Positions 44,463 through 52,107 of a DNA stretch of 64,000 nucleotides are shown here, one piece after another. A program made the translations under genes and the position numbers. How positions within the stretch are numbered: the first letter of the stretch is position 1; every line of letters begins with the position of its first letter. The stretch covers positions 106,911 through 170,910 of the forward strand of contig NZ_JAGGNV010000035.1 of NCBI RefSeq assembly GCF_018614955.1. Reading direction: 5' to 3'. Under the pieces are notes generated by a model, which was given only the letters and a program-made list of their open reading frames with translations, did no database searches and was not told the origin of the DNA. This DNA is from Variovorax paradoxus (GTDB lineage Bacteria > Pseudomonadota > Gammaproteobacteria > Burkholderiales > Burkholderiaceae_C).

Positions 44463-44900
44463 CTATTTAAGCATCGCGGTGTAGCGCCGCTGCATCTCGT
44501 CGGTCGACACCTCCTCGATGCTGTGGCCGATGTTCCAGCGATGCCCGAAGGGGTCGCGAAACGAGCCGGAGCGCTCGCCGTAGAACTGGTCCTGTATCGG
44601 GATCTCGAGCGTGGCACCGGCCTTCAGTGCGCGCTCGATCACCGCATCCGCGTCATCGACGTGCAGATGGATGGTGACCGCGGTGGCGCCGATCGACTTG
44701 GCGCCGAGAATCCCGTACTCCGGAAACTCGTCGCTGAGCATCAGCGTCGCGCCGTCGAAGTCGAGCTCGGCATGGCCGATGCGGCCGCTGGGCTCGGTCA
44801 GCCTGAACTTCTCGCGCGCTCCGAACACCTCGCCGTAGTAGGCGATCGCCGCCGCGGTGTCGTGCACGCAGAGGTAGGCAAACAGTTCGTGGGTGGCCAT
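44463..44900 (-). CDS. VOC-superfamily (glyoxalase/PhnB-like) protein
   Basis: A 145-residue vicinal-oxygen-chelate fold protein of the PhnB-like or YdeE-like group. It shows paired beta-alpha-beta-beta-beta units (ELFAYLCVHDTAAAIAYYGEVFGA and AVTIHLHVDDADAVIERALKAG), with RIGHAELDFDGATLMLSDEFPEYG and FGHRWNIG. Such proteins bind a metal and act as isomerases, dioxygenases or resistance proteins; the substrate is unknown. The ATG at 44900 has an AGGAG site six bases before it and is preferred over an upstream in-frame ATG. Confidence 0.85.
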   Translation of the reverse strand: MATHELFAYLCVHDTAAAIAYYGEVFGAREKFRLTEPSGRIGHAELDFDGATLMLSDEFPEYGILGAKSIGATAVTIHLHVDDADAVIERALKAGATLEIPIQDQFYGERSGSFRDPFGHRWNIGHSIEEVSTDEMQRRYTAMLK

Positions 44901-44972
44901 CGGTGTCTCCTGTGGTGGACTGGTCGCGATTCTGCGCATGTTGCACGCTCGCCGTCTTGAACGAAATTGACC

Positions 44973-45791
44973 TCAGGCCCGGACGTGATTCGGCGAATCG
45001 GGCGAGGCTCGGGCGTAGGCCTGCGGCGTCATGCCGGTGATCTCCAGGAAGTCGCGGTTGAAGTGGGGCTGGTCGCTGTAGCCGGCCTGCAGGGCGAGGT
45101 CGATCCAGGGCAGGGTGTCCGTGCCGGTCCATGCCGCCATCACGCGCTGGAAGCGCAGCACCCGTTCCAGGCGCTTGGGAGGGAGCCCGGCAGCGTCCCG
45201 GAACAGCGAGATGAAACGCCGGTGGCTGTAGCCGCTGGCATCCACCAGTTCGTGGATGGGCGCACCGCCGCCCAGCCGGGCCAGGGCCTGCGCGATGGCG
45301 GGATGCATGGCCTGCGGGCGGGCCTGCAGGCGCTCGGTCAGCAAGGCCTCGAGCACGTCCAGTTGCGTTTCGAGGGTGCCGGCCGCATGAACGCGTTCCA
45401 GCGCCTCCTGCACGGCAGCAGCACCCCAGAGCGCATCCAGCGGTGTGTGCCGCTCGGCCAGTTCATGGGCGGGCAGGCCGAACAGCGCGCGTGCCGCGCC
45501 GGGCCGCAGCTGCACGCCCACCGAGCGGCTCGGGACGGACACGTCGCGCGCGTAGAAGGACGAGCGTGTGCCGCCCACGATCGCATAGCCCACCGTGTAG
45601 CCCGCGCGGTCCGCAGCATCGGCGAACAGCCGCAGCGGCGGACCGGAAAGCCGAAACACCAGGTGCATGTCGCCCGTCGGCAGCACGTGTTCGCGCAGCG
45701 TCGTATTCGACGCTTCGGCGGCAGGCTCCATCGCCCACATCGATCGGACGTAGGGGCGCAGCCAGGGGCCGGGTGTGCGCGTCAGCAGCAT
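44973..45791 (-). CDS. AraC-family transcriptional regulator
   Basis: A 272-residue regulator with a C-terminal AraC helix-turn-helix pair (SHRRFISLFRDAAGLPPKRLERVLRFQRV and LALQAGYSDQPHFNRDFLEITGMTPQAYAR). The N-terminal part resembles the DUF6597 domain (GPWLRPYVRSMWAME, HVLPTGDMHLVFRLSG). The start at MLLTRTPGP is chosen by comparison; MLV codons further upstream are possible. It is divergent from the cystathionine beta-lyase-like gene at 45840, which it may control. Confidence 0.88.
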   Translation of the reverse strand: MLLTRTPGPWLRPYVRSMWAMEPAAEASNTTLREHVLPTGDMHLVFRLSGPPLRLFADAADRAGYTVGYAIVGGTRSSFYARDVSVPSRSVGVQLRPGAARALFGLPAHELAERHTPLDALWGAAAVQEALERVHAAGTLETQLDVLEALLTERLQARPQAMHPAIAQALARLGGGAPIHELVDASGYSHRRFISLFRDAAGLPPKRLERVLRFQRVMAAWTGTDTLPWIDLALQAGYSDQPHFNRDFLEITGMTPQAYARASPDSPNHVRA

Positions 45792-45839
45792 CGGGCCATT
45801 GTCCGGCACCCGGCTTTTCGCGTCGACTAGCATGGCGGC

Positions 45840-47033
45840 ATGCGAAAGCCCATCACCGACCTGATCCACCATCCCTACACTCCGCCCGCGAAATTCGCCG
45901 CGCCCCAGCCCGGCGTGTTCAAGGCCTCCACCGTGTTCTTCGCCGACGTCGCGGCGATGCGCGCGCGCGACTGGAAGACCAAGGCCGGCTACACCTACGG
46001 CCTGCACGGCACGCCGACCACCTTCACGCTCGAGGAGCGGCTCGCCACGCTGGAAGGCGGCACCGAATGCCTGCTCGCACCGAGCGGTCTGGCGGCCATC
46101 GCACTGGTCGCTTTCGCCTTCCTGAAGACCGGCGACGAGGTGCTGATCCCCGACAACGCCTACGGCCCCAACAAGGCGCTGTGCAGCGGCGAGCTGGCCA
46201 ACTTCGGCATCACCCACAGGCTGTACGACGCGATGAGTCCGGCCGATCTCGCGGCCAAGCTGTCGGATCGCACCAAGCTGGTCTGGGTCGAGGCCGCGGG
46301 TTCGGTCACCATGGAATTTCCGGATCTGCCGGCGCTCGTGGGCGCCTGCCGCGCGCGCGGCGTGATCACGGCGCTCGACAACACCTGGGGCGCCGGTCTT
46401 GCCTTTGCGCCCTTCGATTTCAACGGCAGCGGGCAGGGTGTCGACATCTCGATCCAGGCGCTCACCAAGTACCCCAGCGGCGGTGGCGACGTGCTGATGG
46501 GCAGCGTCATCACGCGCGACGAGAGGCTGCACCGCGCGCTCAAGCTGAGCCACATGCGCATGGGCTTGGGCATCGGCGTCGGCGACGTCGAGACGCTGCT
46601 GCGCTCGCTGCCGAGCATCGCGCTGCGCTACCAGGCGCACGACCGCAGCGCGCGCGAACTCGCGGCCTGGCTCGACGGCCGCGCGGAGATCGCGCAAGTG
46701 CTGCATCCGGCGCTGGAGGGCTCGCCGGGCCATGCGCACTGGCTGCGGTTGTGCGGCGCGAGCGACCTCGCGGCCGGCCTGTTCTCGGTGGTGTTCGACG
46801 CCCGCTACAGCGCCGAGCAGGTCGATCGTTTCTGTGACAGCCTGAAACTTTTTCGGCTTGGTTATTCCTGGGGCGGGCCGATCAGCCTGGTCGTGCCCTA
46901 CGACATCGGCCTCATGCGCGATGCCAGCGTTGCGCGCTGGCCGCACAAGGGCACGCTGGTGCGCTTTTCGGTCGGGCTGGAGGACGTGGACGACCTGCGC
47001 GCCGACCTTGAACAGGCCCTCGCGGCTCTCTGA
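45840..47033 (+). CDS. metC: Cystathionine beta-lyase-type PLP enzyme
   Basis: A 397-residue Cys/Met-metabolism PLP enzyme. The Schiff-base lysine is in IQALTKYPSGGGDVLMG, the phosphate-binding and aromatic stacking region is GLHGTPTTFTLEERLATLEGG, and ALDNTWGAGLAF holds the conserved Asp. It fits proteobacterial MetC, which cleaves cystathionine to homocysteine, pyruvate and ammonia. Related lyases act on other cysteine conjugates, so the symbol is by family. The divergent AraC regulator is unusual for metC. Confidence 0.82.
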   Translation: MRKPITDLIHHPYTPPAKFAAPQPGVFKASTVFFADVAAMRARDWKTKAGYTYGLHGTPTTFTLEERLATLEGGTECLLAPSGLAAIALVAFAFLKTGDEVLIPDNAYGPNKALCSGELANFGITHRLYDAMSPADLAAKLSDRTKLVWVEAAGSVTMEFPDLPALVGACRARGVITALDNTWGAGLAFAPFDFNGSGQGVDISIQALTKYPSGGGDVLMGSVITRDERLHRALKLSHMRMGLGIGVGDVETLLRSLPSIALRYQAHDRSARELAAWLDGRAEIAQVLHPALEGSPGHAHWLRLCGASDLAAGLFSVVFDARYSAEQVDRFCDSLKLFRLGYSWGGPISLVVPYDIGLMRDASVARWPHKGTLVRFSVGLEDVDDLRADLEQALAAL

Positions 47034-47102
47034 ACCGCGCCGGTTATCGCGTACAGTCGGACACGCGCAGTCATCGTGACTGCCTCGCCTCAAGGAGAAG
47101 CA

Positions 47103-47306
47103 GTGGCAACACCCAATTACGGCTACGAGAAGCGCCAGAAGGAGTTGGCCAAGAAGAAGAAGAAGGAAGACAAGCTGCGGGAAAAGGCCGCCCGCAAGCT
47201 CAGCCCGAGCAGCGAAGGCCTGGCCCAGGGCGATCCGGAAACCGACGTGGCCTCGCTGGAGCACGATCCGCCCACCATCCCGACGCTGCCGACCAAGAAC
47301 GGCTGA
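47103..47306 (+). CDS. Conserved small lysine-rich protein
   Basis: A 67-residue protein beginning VATPNYGYEKRQKELAKKKK as a GTG start, with an AAGGAGA site five bases before. The N-terminal half is a very basic helix and the C-terminal half is acidic and proline-rich (SLEHDPPTIPTLPTKNG). Similar proteins recur in Burkholderiales without known role; nucleic-acid binding is a guess from charge. A 7-base stem (GCAGTCA-TCG-TGACTGC, 47067-47083) lies just upstream and could be an operator or leader hairpin. Confidence 0.75.
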   Translation: MATPNYGYEKRQKELAKKKKKEDKLREKAARKLSPSSEGLAQGDPETDVASLEHDPPTIPTLPTKNG

Positions 47307-47336
47307 TCCGTTCGGCCCGGATTCACGGCACCCACG

Positions 47337-47375
47337 AAAAAGCCGCCGCGGGCAGGGCCTGCGGCGGCTTTTTCC
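47337..47375. terminator. Bidirectional rho-independent terminator
   Basis: A GC stem (GCCGCCGCGGGC pairing with CCTGCGGCGGC, near-perfect) is flanked by AAAAA on the left and TTTTT on the right. It lies between the converging small lysine-rich gene and tesA and suits both directions. Confidence 0.88.
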
Positions 47376-47383
47376 TTTTCAGA

Positions 47384-48037
47384 TCACTTGCCGGCGAGCA
47401 GCTTGCGCAGCGCCGGCCACACGTTGTCCAGCATGCGCGGCTGCGCCGCTGCCGTCGGATGGATGCGGTCGGCCTGGAACAGGCCCGCCGCGTCGGGGCC
47501 GTCCGCCACGCCTTTGAGCAGAAAGGGCACCAGGGCCGCCTTGGTGCTGCCCGACACCTTGGTGAAGACCGCTTCGAAGCGCCGCGTGTAGTCGCTGCCG
47601 TAGTTGGGCGGGACCTGGATGCCGACGATCAGCACTTGCGCGCCGGCGGCCTGGGCCGCCTTGGCCATCTGCGTCAGGTTGTCCTCGGTGCTGGCGAGCG
47701 GCAGGCCGCGCAGCGCATCGTTGGCGCCCAGCTCCAGCACCACGTGCGTCGGCTTGTGCTGGGTCAGCAGGCCGGCGAGCCGGGCCCGGCCGCCGGCCGT
47801 GGTGTCGCCGCTGATGCTGGCGTTGATCACCGTGGCGACGATCTTCTGCTCGGCCAGCCGCTTCTCCAGCAGCGGGACCCAGCCCTCGCCGCGCTTGAGG
47901 CCGTATTCGGCGGAAAGCGAGTCGCCGACGACGAGAATCACGGGCTTCCCGCCGGCCGCCGTCTGGGCCTGGGCATGGAGCCATGACCCCGCACTGCCGG
48001 TGAGTGCAGCGCTCAAGATAAAGTGACGTCGATTCAC
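47384..48037 (-). CDS. tesA: TesA-like periplasmic SGNH esterase/lysophospholipase
   Basis: A 217-residue SGNH hydrolase. A signal peptide (NRRHFILSAALTGSAGSWLHA) precedes the catalytic blocks: GDSLS with Ser40, the GANDALRG oxyanion block, and DRIHPT with the catalytic Asp and His. This is the arylesterase/thioesterase I/lysophospholipase L1 family. It is divergent from an ABC ATPase gene as tesA/ybbA are in Escherichia coli, which supports the call. The start is one of two adjacent GTG codons (48040 or 48037) behind an AAAGG site. Confidence 0.88.
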   Translation of the reverse strand: MNRRHFILSAALTGSAGSWLHAQAQTAAGGKPVILVVGDSLSAEYGLKRGEGWVPLLEKRLAEQKIVATVINASISGDTTAGGRARLAGLLTQHKPTHVVLELGANDALRGLPLASTEDNLTQMAKAAQAAGAQVLIVGIQVPPNYGSDYTRRFEAVFTKVSGSTKAALVPFLLKGVADGPDAAGLFQADRIHPTAAAQPRMLDNVWPALRKLLAGK

Positions 48038-48054
48038 CACGCGAAAACCTTTCA

Positions 48055-48759
48055 ATGTCCAGCACCCGATCCGAAGAAGCAATTGTTGCCGTCGAACATG
48101 TTTTCAAGTCTGTCACCGACTCCGCCGGCACGCTGGACATTCTGCAGGACATCGACTTCACGCTGGGCGCCCGCGAGACGGCGGCCATCGTCGGCGCCTC
48201 GGGCTCGGGCAAGAGCACGCTGCTGTCGATCGTCGCCGGCCTCGACACGCCCACCCGCGGCACCGTGAGGCTCGCGGGCGAGGACCTGTTCGCAATCGAC
48301 GAGGACGAGCGCGCCGCGCTGCGCGCCCGCAAGGTCGGCTTCGTGTTCCAGAGCTTCCAGCTGCTCGGCAACCTGAGCGCGCTCGAGAACGTGATGCTGC
48401 CTCTCGAACTGGCCGACCGCCGCGACGCACGCAAGGCCGCGACCGAGATGCTCGGCCGCGTCGGCCTCGGGCAGCGCCTGGGCCACTATCCCAAGGTGCT
48501 CTCGGGGGGCGAGCAGCAGCGCGTGGCGCTGGCACGCGCCTTCGTCGTGCAGCCCGCGCTGCTCCTGGCCGACGAGCCCACCGGCAGCCTCGACTTCGCG
48601 ACGGGCGAGCAGGTGATGCGGCTGATGTTCGATCTCAACCGCGAGCTCGGCACCACGCTCGTGCTCGTCACGCACGACCGCGGCATCGCCACGCAGTGCG
48701 AGCGCCGCATCACGATCGAGGCCGGGCGCGTGGTCCCCGGGGACGAGAACGGGGTCTGA
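48055..48759 (+). CDS. YbbA/LolD-type ABC transporter ATP-binding protein
   Basis: A 234-residue ABC ATPase of the MacB/LolD/YbbA group. Walker A is GASGSGKSTLL at residues 47-57, the signature is LSGGEQQRVALARA, and Walker B is LLLADEPTGSLD. Its position opposite tesA matches YbbA. In Escherichia coli the permease ybbP follows directly; here rlmB follows and no permease is present in the window. Its partner must be encoded elsewhere, or the protein works alone. Confidence 0.88.
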   Translation: MSSTRSEEAIVAVEHVFKSVTDSAGTLDILQDIDFTLGARETAAIVGASGSGKSTLLSIVAGLDTPTRGTVRLAGEDLFAIDEDERAALRARKVGFVFQSFQLLGNLSALENVMLPLELADRRDARKAATEMLGRVGLGQRLGHYPKVLSGGEQQRVALARAFVVQPALLLADEPTGSLDFATGEQVMRLMFDLNRELGTTLVLVTHDRGIATQCERRITIEAGRVVPGDENGV

Positions 48760-48780
48760 GCCCGGCTCGATAATCCCCGC

Positions 48781-49533
48781 ATGTCTTCCCCCAAAGTGAT
48801 CTTCGGCTTCCATGCCGTGGGCGTGCGCATCAAGTCCGCGCCGAAATCGGTGATCGAGGTGCTGTTCGATGCCAGCCGGCGCGATGCGCGCATGCGGCAG
48901 TTCGTCGCCCGGGCCCAGGAGGCCGGCGTGCGGCTGGTGGAGGCCGACGGCCTGCGCCTGTCCAAGCTGAGCGGCAGCCACGGCCACCAGGGCGTGGCTG
49001 CGCGCGTGGAGCCGATCCCGCAGACCCATTCGCTCGACGAGCTGCTCGAAGGCCTCGAGGCGGCCGGCACGGTGCCGCTGCTGCTGGTGCTCGACGGCGT
49101 TACCGACCCGCACAACCTGGGTGCCTGCCTGCGCGTGGCCGACGGCGCGGGCGCGCACGCGGTGATCGCCCCCAAGGACCATGCGGCCGGCATCAATGCC
49201 ACTGTGGCCAAGGTCGCGAGCGGCGCGGCCGAGACGGTGCCGTACTTCATGGTGACCAATCTTGCGCGCACGCTGGGCGAACTCAAGGAGCGCAACATCT
49301 GGTGCATCGGCACCAGCGACGACGCGCCCGGCACGCTCTACCAGAGCGACCTGAAGCGCCCGCTCGCCCTGGTGCTGGGTGCCGAAGGCGAGGGCATGCG
49401 GCAGCTCACGCGCAAGACCTGCGACGAACTGGTGAGCATTCCGATGGCCGGCGCGGTCGAGAGCCTCAACGTCTCGGTCGCGAGCGGCGTGTGTCTCTAC
49501 GAGGCGATGCGCCAGCGAAACCTGGCGGCCTAG
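48781..49533 (+). CDS. rlmB: 23S rRNA (guanosine(2251)-2'-O)-methyltransferase RlmB
   Basis: A 250-residue SpoU-class knotted methyltransferase. A short substrate-binding domain (FGFHAVGVRIKSAPKSVIEVLFD, ARVEPIPQTHSLDEL) precedes the SPOUT domain with the motifs DGVTDPHNLGACLRVADGAGAHAVI, LVLGAEGEGMR and SIPMAGAVESLNVSVASGV. It methylates G2251 in the P loop of 23S rRNA. The stop overlaps the end of the opposite gene by four bases. Confidence 0.95.
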   Translation: MSSPKVIFGFHAVGVRIKSAPKSVIEVLFDASRRDARMRQFVARAQEAGVRLVEADGLRLSKLSGSHGHQGVAARVEPIPQTHSLDELLEGLEAAGTVPLLLVLDGVTDPHNLGACLRVADGAGAHAVIAPKDHAAGINATVAKVASGAAETVPYFMVTNLARTLGELKERNIWCIGTSDDAPGTLYQSDLKRPLALVLGAEGEGMRQLTRKTCDELVSIPMAGAVESLNVSVASGVCLYEAMRQRNLAA

Positions 49534-49793
49534 AGGCTGACGAAGCCGGTGTTGCCCGAGTGGTCGCGGGAGCTCCAGTCGTCGACCCAATCCCTGGCCT
49601 TGCGTTCCAAGGCGTCGCAGGCCTGCGCGTCGTCCTCAAAGCGGCCCGACAGCGCAACGCGGCACAGGTGGGCCCCTTCTCGCCACAGATCGGCATGTCC
49701 GGCCGTCTGACCATCGACCCCCAGGGCACTCAGGCAGACGCGAATCTCCCAGTCCGCATAGACGAAGCGTTTGACTTCGCCGTCTTCATCCAT
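49530..49793 (-). CDS. Hypothetical acidic protein
   Basis: An 87-residue acidic protein, MDEDGEVKRFVYADWEIRVC at the start, with a central GHADLWREGAHLCRVALSGRF stretch and a tryptophan-rich end (ARDWVDDWSSRDHSG). I do not recognise a domain. The ATG at 49793 follows a GAGGA site; a further in-frame ATG at 49841 is possible. It is the last gene in the direction of the small heat-shock pair, from which it is separated by a 7-base hairpin at 49883-49899. Confidence 0.6.
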   Translation of the reverse strand: MDEDGEVKRFVYADWEIRVCLSALGVDGQTAGHADLWREGAHLCRVALSGRFEDDAQACDALERKARDWVDDWSSRDHSGNTGFVSL

Positions 49794-49882
49794 GATTTCC
49801 TCGCTCAAGGTCTTTTTGTTCCGATGGCCGAATTGATCCATGCGGAAGCTTAAACGTTCCGCATGGACCTACTTTGCACTTT

Positions 49883-49899
49883 GACCGCCGGGGGCGGTC
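49883..49899. terminator. GC hairpin downstream of the small heat-shock genes
   Basis: GACCGCC and GGCGGTC form a perfect 7-base stem around GGG, eight bases past the stop of the second small heat-shock gene. There is no T tract, so termination is uncertain. Confidence 0.35.
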
Positions 49900-49906
49900 C
49901 GAGCGC

Positions 49907-50287
49907 TCAGGCTACCTTGACGTCGATGCGCCGCGGCTGCGCCTGTTCCACCTTGGGGATGCGCAGCGTCAGTACGCCGTTGGCAAGCTCGGCCGACACC
50001 TTCTCGGTGTCGAGCTCCTTGCTCAGCGTGAAGACGCGGTGGAAGCGCGCGAGGCCGACCTCGGCGTGGCTCGATTGCAGGCCTTCGGGGACGGTCAGGT
50101 CCGACTCGGCGTCGATGGTGAGCGTGTCGGACTCCACCTGGAGCCGCAGCTTGTCCTTGGAGACGCCGGGCAGATCGGCATAGAGCGTGATGCCGGTGCT
50201 GTCCTCCACCACGTCCACCGGCGGCGTGAGAACCGCCTCGCCGTAGCCCGCCTTGTCCTTGCGGGCGAGGGTGTCAAGCTCGTTCAT
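49907..50287 (-). CDS. Hsp20/alpha-crystallin small heat-shock protein (second of pair)
   Basis: A 126-residue small heat-shock protein that holds unfolding proteins in an ATP-independent way. The alpha-crystallin domain spans about residues 24-120 (PPVDVVEDSTGITLYADLPGVSKDKLRLQVESDTL, FHRVFTLSKELDTEKVSAELANGVLTLRIPK). The final IPK lies near an IXI-like tail. AAAGGAG eight bases before the ATG at 50287 sets the start. It follows the other Hsp20 gene after 14 bases, forming a pair as class A/B partners in other proteobacteria. Confidence 0.93.
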   Translation of the reverse strand: MNELDTLARKDKAGYGEAVLTPPVDVVEDSTGITLYADLPGVSKDKLRLQVESDTLTIDAESDLTVPEGLQSSHAEVGLARFHRVFTLSKELDTEKVSAELANGVLTLRIPKVEQAQPRRIDVKVA

Positions 50288-50301
50288 GGCAAGTGCTCCT
50301 T

Positions 50302-50739
50302 TCATTGAATGGCAATGCGAAGGGGCTGCGCGGAAGCGCGGCGCTGGATCGTGATGTGCACGATGCCGTCGCGGTACTTGGCGTCGACGGCGTCGGGGTC
50401 CGCGTCTTCCGACAGCGTGAGAACGCGGCGGAAGCTGCCCGCGAAACGCTCGTGGATGTGCACGGTGGAAGGCGAGTCGTCTTCCGGCAGCAACGACTTG
50501 CGCTCGCCGGCAATGGTCAGCAAGCCGCGGTCGAGTTGGATCTCGAGCGTGGCCGGATCAATGCCGGGAGCGAAGGCGTAGATTTCTACCGTTTGCGGCG
50601 TGCCGCCGACATTCAGGGCCGGAAAACCGCCGCGGCCCAAACCTCGGATGCTCGGAGACAGATCGAAGGCCTGCTGCATTTCGCGTTGCAGGCGATCCAC
50701 CTCGGCGAACAGATCGCGCGGGAACAAGGATCGATACAT
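50302..50739 (-). CDS. Hsp20/alpha-crystallin small heat-shock protein (first of pair)
   Basis: A 145-residue Hsp20 protein starting MYRSLFPRDLFAEVDRLQRE, typical of bacterial small heat-shock proteins, with a GLGRGGFPALNV N-terminal part. The crystallin domain runs through VEIYAFAPGIDPATLEIQLDRGLLTIAGER to FRRVLTLSEDADPDAVDAKYRDGIVHITIQR. GGAGG seven bases before the ATG at 50739 sets the start. A sigma-32-like promoter lies about 70-100 bases upstream. Confidence 0.93.
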   Translation of the reverse strand: MYRSLFPRDLFAEVDRLQREMQQAFDLSPSIRGLGRGGFPALNVGGTPQTVEIYAFAPGIDPATLEIQLDRGLLTIAGERKSLLPEDDSPSTVHIHERFAGSFRRVLTLSEDADPDAVDAKYRDGIVHITIQRRASAQPLRIAIQ

Positions 50740-50773
50740 GGCGAAACCTCCATTTGGCTGATGAGACAAACGG

Positions 50774-50797
50774 AGCGCCGGAGACGCCTCCGGCGCT
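50774..50797 (-). promoter_or_regulatory. 5' untranslated hairpin of the small heat-shock operon
   Basis: A perfect 10-base stem (AGCGCCGGAG pairing with CTCCGGCGCT) with a 4-base loop lies 35-58 bases before the hsp20 start, inside the presumed leader. It does not cover the ribosome site. It could stabilise the message or take part in a temperature-sensitive fold. Confidence 0.4.
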
Positions 50798-50809
50798 TCC
50801 GGTCAAGGA

Positions 50810-50837
50810 GGTAGGAGCGACCCGCGCGGATTTCAAG
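50810..50837 (-). promoter_or_regulatory. Sigma-32-like heat-shock promoter
   Basis: On the minus strand CTTGAAA (50837-50831) is an exact match to the sigma-32 -35 element. A 13-base spacer leads to CTCCTACC (50817-50810), a partial match to the CCCCAT-type -10. Spacing and position upstream of two hsp20 genes fit heat-shock control. Confidence 0.55.
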
Positions 50838-50859
50838 AGGGCGTCGAAACGCCAAACGC

Positions 50860-51030
50860 TCAGGAAGGATCCTTGCTGCGCGTGCGCCCCACGGCGGTGA
50901 AGATGCCGATGCCGAGCAGGATGAGCGCACCGATGCCGATGTAGAGCGTAGGCACGCCGGCTACCGAGGCGCCCCAGGCCACGCCGGCCAGGAAGATCAG
51001 AAAACCGATCAGGTAGAGCGCAAAAGACAT
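50860..51030 (-). CDS. Small two-helix membrane protein
   Basis: A 56-residue protein, MSFALYLIGFLIFLAGVAWG then a second helix YIGIGALILLGIGIFTAVG and a basic end (RTRSKDPS). Two membrane helices in a hairpin fit the sequence. I do not recognise a named family. GGAGAGAG four bases before the ATG at 51030 sets the start. It lies between the aldo/keto reductase and the heat-shock genes, all on the minus strand, and may be stress-related by context only. Confidence 0.7.
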   Translation of the reverse strand: MSFALYLIGFLIFLAGVAWGASVAGVPTLYIGIGALILLGIGIFTAVGRTRSKDPS

Positions 51031-51121
51031 GGTTCTCTCTCCGATGTTTGGATCGAGCCAGTGTGTCCGGGGAATCGGCCAGGCAGGGCGGCTGGCGCCG
51101 CCAATGCGTGTCGGAGGGTGC

Positions 51122-52087
51122 CTACCGTTGCGTGCTCTCGGCGCTCGCGGCGTCGAGCGCGGCGATGGTTTCGGCGTCGAGCGCGAAGCCGGCCGCGGCC
51201 ACCAGCTCGTCGAGCTGCTTCTGCGAAGTGGCGCTCGCGATCGGCGCAGTGATGGAGGGGCGCGCGATCTGCCATGCGATCGCGACCTGGCCCGGCGTCG
51301 CGCCGTGCGCCTTGGCAGCCGCATCGAGCGCGGCCAGGATGCGCAGGCCGCGCGGGTTGAGGTACTTCTTCGTCGTGTTCGCGCCGCGTGCGCTCTTGGC
51401 GGCGTCGGCCTCGCTGCGGTACTTGCCCGTGAGGAAGCCGGCGGCCAGTGCGTAGAAGTTGATCACGCCGACGCCGCGTTCGAGGCACAGCGGTTCCAGC
51501 GTGTCCTCGAACACGGCGCGGTCGTAGAGGTTGTAGAGCGGCTGCAGACTCTCATAGCGCGGCAGGCCTTCGCGCTCGGCGACGTCGAGCGCCTCCGCCA
51601 GCCGCGGCGCGCTGTAGTTCGAGGCGCCGATGGCGCGCACCTTGCCGGCCTTGATCAGCTCGGCGAAGGCACCGAGCGTGTCGGCCAGGGGCGTCTCGGC
51701 ATCGTCGTCGTGCGATTGGTAGAGGTCGATGTGGTCGGTCTTGAGGCGCTTGAGCGACGCATCGACCGCCTCGCGGATGTAGGCCGGCGAAAGCCCCTTC
51801 CTGCCTTCGCCCATCGGCTTGCCGACCTTGGTCGCGAGCACCACGCGGTTGCGCTTGCCGGTCTGGCGCAGCCACTTGCCGATGATGGCTTCCGATTCGC
51901 CGCCGTTGTGGCCGGGCACCCAGCTCGAATAGACGTCGGCGGTGTCGACGAAGTTGAAGCCGGCATCGAGCCAGGCATCGAGCAGCCGGAACGAGAGCGA
52001 CTCGTCGACGGTCCAGCCGAAGACGTTGCCGCCGAAGGCCAGCGGCGAGACTTGAAGGCCGGAACGGCCGAGGAAGCGAAGTTGCAT
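51122..52087 (-). CDS. Aldo/keto reductase
   Basis: A 321-residue NADPH-dependent aldo/keto reductase. Catalytic residues are D48 and Y53 in FVDTADVYSSW, Lys in LATKVGKPMG and His in LYQSHDDD. GASNYSAPRL and the C-terminal cofactor loop IASATSQKQLDEL are present. It belongs to the YhdN/AKR11-15 group that reduces small aldehydes. The ATG at 52087 has an AAGGAAA site. It lies 20 bases after a chromate-transport gene and may be in the same transcript. Confidence 0.9.
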   Translation of the reverse strand: MQLRFLGRSGLQVSPLAFGGNVFGWTVDESLSFRLLDAWLDAGFNFVDTADVYSSWVPGHNGGESEAIIGKWLRQTGKRNRVVLATKVGKPMGEGRKGLSPAYIREAVDASLKRLKTDHIDLYQSHDDDAETPLADTLGAFAELIKAGKVRAIGASNYSAPRLAEALDVAEREGLPRYESLQPLYNLYDRAVFEDTLEPLCLERGVGVINFYALAAGFLTGKYRSEADAAKSARGANTTKKYLNPRGLRILAALDAAAKAHGATPGQVAIAWQIARPSITAPIASATSQKQLDELVAAAGFALDAETIAALDAASAESTQR

Positions 52088-52107
52088 GGATGTTTCCTTG
52101 GGGAGGC

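Noticed and set aside
44973..47264. A 763-codon frame as one long AraC-type protein
   Set aside because: Only the last 272 codons match an AraC regulator; the N-terminal extension is antisense to the cystathionine beta-lyase gene.
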